From: Dendrolimus kikuchii
Taxonomy: Eukaryota > Arthropoda > Insecta > Lepidoptera > Lasiocampidae
Assembly (NCBI GenBank): GCA_019925095.2
Contig: CM034406.1
Span: 13,612,388 to 13,676,387, forward strand
DNA: 64,000 bases
Direction: 5' to 3'
Part shown: positions 59,110-64,000 of the stretch, in pieces
Layout: each line of letters begins with the position of its first letter
Position numbering within the stretch: position 1 is the stretch's first letter
The notes under the pieces: generated by a model
What the model saw: only the letters and a program-made list of their open reading frames with translations
Told to the model about the DNA's origin: nothing
Database searches by the model: none
Position numbers and translations under genes: made by a program

Positions 59110-62100
59110 GTCTAAAAATCATAGGGGACTATATGTCACCCCCGTCCGTAGGAGAATACCATAATTCTTTATCCCTACACGTAGTCCCCGGGTGGTGCTA
59201 AATAGGTGACATTGGAGGTGGTAGGCTCCGGCCGCGGCTTTTTTTTTTACCACCCATCGGCCAAAGACATGCCGCCAGAATGGCCTAGCCATGTTCCGGC
59301 ACGGTGGCCGATGAAGCCTTCAGAAGACAGGTCGAAATAGTTGCATTGTAGTACTTTTACCGACTGGAAAAGTAGTAACACGGTACACCTTGAAACTAGT
59401 TGCGGAGGGTAGCTGGATCCGAGGCACGGTTGACCGCTAGCCGACTGCAGTCAGTAGGGGGCCCAAGTAGCGTTCAAGCCACTCGCGAACGGCTGCCCCA
59501 CCAACTAGCGAAAAATCCTGGGATGCGCCATGGTGCCGGTTGGCGACCGGATGAGAGGGCCCTATGGACATCTTGGGGGGGCTCGGGCGTCCCCGCAGTC
59601 TCCAAACTAGTCTTCTATGCAGATGTGCTAAGTTACTATCATCCTTGGCTTATTATTGCACTGCCTCATTTCACTTCTGTCTTCGTACCTTCTAAACACA
59701 TAACAACTATGAAAAAGAGAAATAAGAGAAACGTTAAACAGCGGTTGCACTCCCTCTCACTTAAAGTGCACCTCTCTAATATTCGAGGTCTGCACTCCAA
59801 TCTCATTGCTGTCCACCACCACCTCGAGACAGAAAAACCCGCTCTTTTATTCCTCTCGGAGACGCAGATAGGTCCGCCGTCCGATGTGGCGTATCTTTCC
59901 TACCCAAGTTTCACCCCGGAGCACAATTTTAAGCCACGTGCGGGCGTATGTCTTTATGCCCGTGATGACATCTGCTATCGGCGTCTCCGCAATCTTGAAG
60001 ACCCCAGATTTTCCGTTATATGGGTTATGATAGATACAGGTATAGAAAAAATAATTTATGCTTGTATCTACAGGTCACACAAAGGAGATCAGGAAACAAC
60101 CAGGCTCACCGAATATCTTTGTGAGGCGGCCGATGCTGGACAACAGAAATACCCTGCGGCTCAGTTAGTGCTACTGGGTGATTTTAATGCCCACCACCAG
60201 GATTGGCTTTAACTACACCAGTTCACTGATCATGCTGGGAGGGAGACGCGCAAACTAGCATTAGCGTTAAATCTTACCCAGCTGGTCCAAGGAGCGACAA
60301 GAGTACCAGACGTAGCTGATCAAACGGCCAACTGCTTGGACCTCTTGCTGACAACTGATCCAGACCGTTATTCTGTGTCGATATCATCGCCTTTGGGCAG
60401 TTCCGACCACTGTCTGGTAAAAGCTGTATCTATGTACCCCCCGCCCGATCTCAGCTCTTGTGGTAACCGGCGAGTATGGAGGTACAATGCAGCTGATTGG
60501 GATGGGATGCGTACATTTTTTGCGTCCTATCCTTGGAAGCCTCTTTGCTTCTCTTCCGAAGATCCCTCAGCTTGTGCGGACGCGATAACTGACGTAATAC
60601 GCCAAGGCATGGAGTTTTTTATTCCATTTTCCGATGGAGTTACGTCAGGCAAGGCACAAATGTGGTTTGGGGCTGATTGCAGACGCGCTGAGGCAGTCAA
60701 GCATCAAGCGTATCTTGCTTGGGTACACGCCCGTAATCGCAAAACTGAGGACATAACGGATAAGAAGAAAGCATATAATAAGGCTGCCAAGTCATGCATT
60801 ACAGAAAGCACGATTTGACTACATTGGCCGCACTGGGACTAAACTTGCTTCTTACCCTGCTGGCAGCAAAGCATTTTGGTCCTTAGCAAAGTCAGTCGAG
60901 TCGAACTTCTGTCGCCCCTCACTTCCTCCACTGCTGCGGCCAGATGGTTCGCTGGCCCACACTGCTGTAGATAAAGCTAACTTGTTTGCTTCACTCTTCG
61001 CGGAGTCTTCGCGTCTAGACGCTATGGGCACACTACCTCCAAGTCTGCCGCAATGCGTGTTGCAAATGCCAGAAATACGCATTCGTCAGACTGAGGTACG
61101 CAAAACGCTCCGCAATCTAGATACGAATAAAGCTAGCGGACCTGATGGAATCCCAGCCAGAGTTCTAAAATCCTGTGCACCAGAGATCTCTCCCGTACTG
61201 ACTCGCCTATTTCGCCTCTCATTGAAGACTGGAAAGGTTCCAACATCCTGGAAGCAGGCAAATGTACAGCCGGTACCCAAAAAGGGCAGTCGAGCCGACC
61301 CTGCCAACTATAGACCAATTTCGGTTACGTCGATACTCTGTAAGAGTATGGAACGTATCCTAAATGCTAGGCTACTCACGCACCTAGAATCAAATGATCT
61401 CCTCAGCGATCGGCAATACGGTTTTCGTCAAAACCGATCCACTGGGGATATTCTAGCGTACGTCACACACATTTGTAGCGAGGCTATCGAGAGATATGGC
61501 GAAGCGCTCGCGGTCTCTCTCGATATCTCAAAGGCATTTGATAGGGTCTGGCATGACAGTCTCATCGCCAAACTTCCAGCCTATGGCCTGTCTGCTGGTT
61601 TGTGTGCTTGGATATCGGACTTCCTGAGGGAAAGGTCAATCCAAGTGGTCGTTGATGGTTGTTCCTCCGATCGCTTGATGATTAACGCCGGTGTCCCTCA
61701 GGGGTCTGTGCTCTCTGCAACGCTTTTTGTGCTGCATATAAATGATCTGCTCCTTAAGCCCGGTATCTTTGGGTATGCAGATGACAGCACAGTTGTAGAG
61801 AGGTATATGTCTCATCCACGGGCAGGCGGAGCCGAAATCCAATCCTTGCGGACAGACATGGTTGAAAGATTGAATCTGACCCTGAAAGCAGTATCCGATT
61901 GGGGCGATGCTAATCTGGTCAAATTCAACACAGCTAAAACCCAAGCATGTCTGTTTACGGCGAAAAAAAGTCAGTTTGAACTAAGTCCCATTTTTCGAGA
62001 TGTACCCATTCCGATAACCGACCAACTTCAACTTCTTGGCATTTCTTTAACATCCACTCTCAATTTCGGCTCCTATATTGAAAGTGTAGCTCAGCTGGCT

Positions 62101-62880
62101 GCTAAAAAGCTAAGTATACTTACAAAGGTGAGTCGCTACTTCACTGCAGAGCAACTACTTAATCTTTACTGTGCTCAAGTAAGATCTTGCATGGAGTACT
62201 GCTCTCACCTTTGGGACGGCTCAGCCAAATACCAGCTTGAGGCGCTGGAGTCAATTGAGAGAAGAGCCAAGAGGTTGATTGGTAGCGACCAGCTTGTCAA
62301 TACAAGGCTTCAAAGCTTAGAGCATCGACGCCGGGTTGCTAGTCTGTCGGTTTTTTATAGGATTCATTTCGGAGAGTGTGCGGTTGAACTGTTTGACCTG
62401 ATTCCCCCTACACCATTCCATCTTCGGACCACAAGACGCTCTGGTTTGCGCCATCGTTTCACAGTGGAAACGCTACCAGTGCGTACTAAACGTTTCGCCT
62501 CCACGTTCCTTCTGCGTACGGCAGAATTGTGGAATGCACTACCAGAGTCCGTGTTTCCAGAAAAGTACAATCCGGGAATCTTCAAGTCTCGTGTGAATAG
62601 GTATTATCTAGGTAAGCGTGCTCCATCTTCGACCGCATCATCGTCCGGCACTGGACGTGATCGTGGTCAAACGCAAACCTATCAAAGATGCGATCGCAGC
62701 GCCATCTCTTTCGCTATTTTCGTCTAACCCAAGGAAACCACGTCATTTATCAGAATAAAAAGTATCCTAATTTACGGCCCGGGATATAAACTAGCTCTAT
62801 GTCGAGTTTCATTTGAATCCGTTTAGTAGTTTTCACGTGATGCTCTAGTATACAGACGGACAGACAAAAATCCTAAAATT
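59110..62880 (+). mobile_element. CR1-like LINE, defective
   Basis: The element lies head to head with the previous LINE. It includes about 600 bases of GC-rich 5' sequence, endonuclease and reverse transcriptase regions, and a 3' UTR ending near ACAGACGGACAGACAAAAAT (62860-62875). Edges are approximate; no target duplication was identified. Confidence 0.75.
59709..62727 (+). pseudogene. CR1-like endonuclease/reverse transcriptase, with nonsense and frameshift
   Basis: From ATG 59709 the endonuclease reads V-H-L-S-N-I-R-G, F-L-S-E-T-Q and L-L-G-D-F-N-A-H-H, then TAA at 60210-60212. The same frame continues openly to 60818 with the S-S-D-H catalytic motif (60400-60411). A frameshift near 60800 moves to the frame of the reverse transcriptase (to 62727), which has N-K-A-S-G-P-D-G-I, N-Y-R-P-I-S-V, S-L-D-I-S-K-A-F-D, G-V-P-Q-G-S-V-L-S and the G-Y-A-D-D box (about 61771-61785), ending with T-A-E-L-W-N-A-L-P. 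With both lesions the copy cannot make full-length protein. The CR1/Jockey assignment is by motif only. Confidence 0.85.
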
Positions 62881-63424
62881 CGTACTTTCAGAATCTCCTG
62901 ATCCAAATTATCCCCCCTGACTTTTAAACGCATTGTACAAACTCGAACCATTTACTGATTTATAATAGTAGGTAAAGACAATGGGCTGTATATACACATA
63001 GCACCTTAATTTAAATTAATCTGACAGGATCACTAACAATCAGTGACTATGAGATTAAAGACGATTCAGATTTAGCATGCCTGAAATTAACTAGCAGTGA
63101 GTTCCATAAATGAGCAGCCTGTACCGTAAGCAGTTATCAAGAAAGAAAGAAGTGCGTACAGAGGCATGGAAGAAGAATACAAGGGAATGACAATCGTCCA
63201 GTAAAAAACGTGAACACTTGAAATTTGTGAAATATACGAAACTAAAAAGAAACTAGGTACCAAGGTATAAATAAAGAGCCTTTTCTAGAGACGGCAATTA
63301 AATTAATTTTTTTTAATAAAAGAACACTTATTGTGGCATAACTATAATAGTTAGACATATGCTATCGCGACACTTTTTATAAATATTGATGTGTTCTGCA
63401 AAGTCGTAGTACATTATTTTATTT
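62881..63424. other. 3' flank of LINE; minor LINE remnant
   Basis: Contains a minus-strand remnant at 63040-63135 (V-Q-A-A-H-L-W-N-S-L) and otherwise nothing recognised. Confidence 0.35.
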
Positions 63425-63685
63425 TATCATCAATAGTTTTCGCAACGTGGATGGATGCAGAAGTCGTGGAAGGCCACGACACACCTTCCATGATCAAATT
63501 GTTCGTGTACTAGCAGAAGGTGATGTCAGGAGCCTTAAGAACAGACGAGCTTGCATGACAAGAGTTATGAATGTCAAAGAGGCAAGTGAGGTGTGTAAGA
63601 ATAAGCCTAAATGGCACTCTGTTGTTCGTGCCTACCCCGCAAGGGAACTGGCGTGCAGTTATGTATGTATGTATGTATGTATGTT
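63425..63685 (+). pseudogene. LINE polyprotein C-terminal fragment with (TATG)n tail
   Basis: The longest copy of this tail family: G-R-P-R-H-T-F-H-D-Q-I-V-R-V-L-A-E-G-D-V, L-K-N-R-R-A-C-M, E-V-C-K-N-K-P-K-W, A-Y-P-A-R-E-L-A then TATGTATG repeats. Confidence 0.75.
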
Positions 63686-63931
63686 TTCGCAACGCACGCG
63701 ATTTTAGATAATTTTTTGACACCTTGGGTTACACTATTCCAGTTTTAGTAAGGATCCCTATTTTTTTTGGAAAATATAATATAGCCTATGTCAACCCGGG
63801 ATAGTTTAGCTTGCCACCAGTGAAAGAATTTTTTAAATTGGTTCAGTAGTTTCAGAGATTACCCCCTACAACGTCACAAACTCACAAACTTTACCTCTTT
63901 ATATTAGTATAGATTTAGGTTTAACTTAGGT

Positions 63932-64000
63932 TTAGAGTTATGAATGTCAAAGAAGCAAGTGAGGTGTGTAAGAATAAGCCTAAATGGCGCTCTGTTGTTC
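63932..64000 (+). pseudogene. LINE C-terminal fragment, cut by window end
   Basis: AGTTATGAATGTCAAAGAAG...AATAAGCCTAAATGGCGCTC matches 63560-63625; it continues past the window. Confidence 0.65.

Overview
This is a eukaryotic nuclear window, almost certainly from a moth or butterfly. The evidence is small phase-consistent exons separated by kilobase introns, AT-rich non-coding DNA, and a transposon content typical of Lepidoptera: BEL/Pao and Gypsy LTR elements, a mariner of the cecropia type, Helitron-like elements ending CTAG, Jockey-like and CR1/RTE-like LINEs, and tRNA-derived SINEs. No bacterial operons, rRNA or CRISPR are present.

The host content is a tandem cluster of gastrulation-defective (gd)-like secreted serine proteases, all on the + strand. 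Gene A is represented only by its last exon (892-1136). Gene B is complete: nine exons between 4968 and 32587 join without a frame break into 505 codons (522 if an alternative acceptor is used), with signal peptide, GD_N-type N-terminal domain, linker, and a trypsin-fold domain with His, Asp and Ser in exons 6, 7 and 9. Gene C has exons 1-3 (36826-42693) but I find no protease-domain exons after it. Gene D has exon 1 only (55588-55797), and its flanks match those of gene C, so C and D arose by segmental duplication. The three readable promoters share an Inr (TCAGT) and a DPE/E-box-like block at identical spacing.

The rest is mobile DNA, mostly in gene B introns. Intron 1 holds a Helitron, two hAT-type MITEs with 8-bp target duplications, and LINE/SINE debris. 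Intron 4 has a tRNA-type SINE. Intron 5 has a dead mariner containing a nested repeat. Intron 6 has a nearly intact BEL/Pao element (20800-27743, minus strand) whose gag and pol share one frame separated by a single TGA followed by CTA. Intron 7 has a LINE fragment and a perfect palindrome; intron 8 has a long CA microsatellite. Downstream of gene C exon 3 lies a 3.5-kb Gypsy derivative (42790-46261) that has lost RT, RNase H and most of integrase yet keeps one open frame fusing Gag/protease to the integrase tail. The last 8 kb contains a 5'-truncated Jockey-like LINE (minus) and a CR1-like LINE (plus), both defective or truncated.

Exon coordinates were set by hand from splice-site motifs and phase matching between paralogues; no transcript data or database searches were available. 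Transposon superfamily calls rest on recognised motifs; family-level names are deliberately not given.
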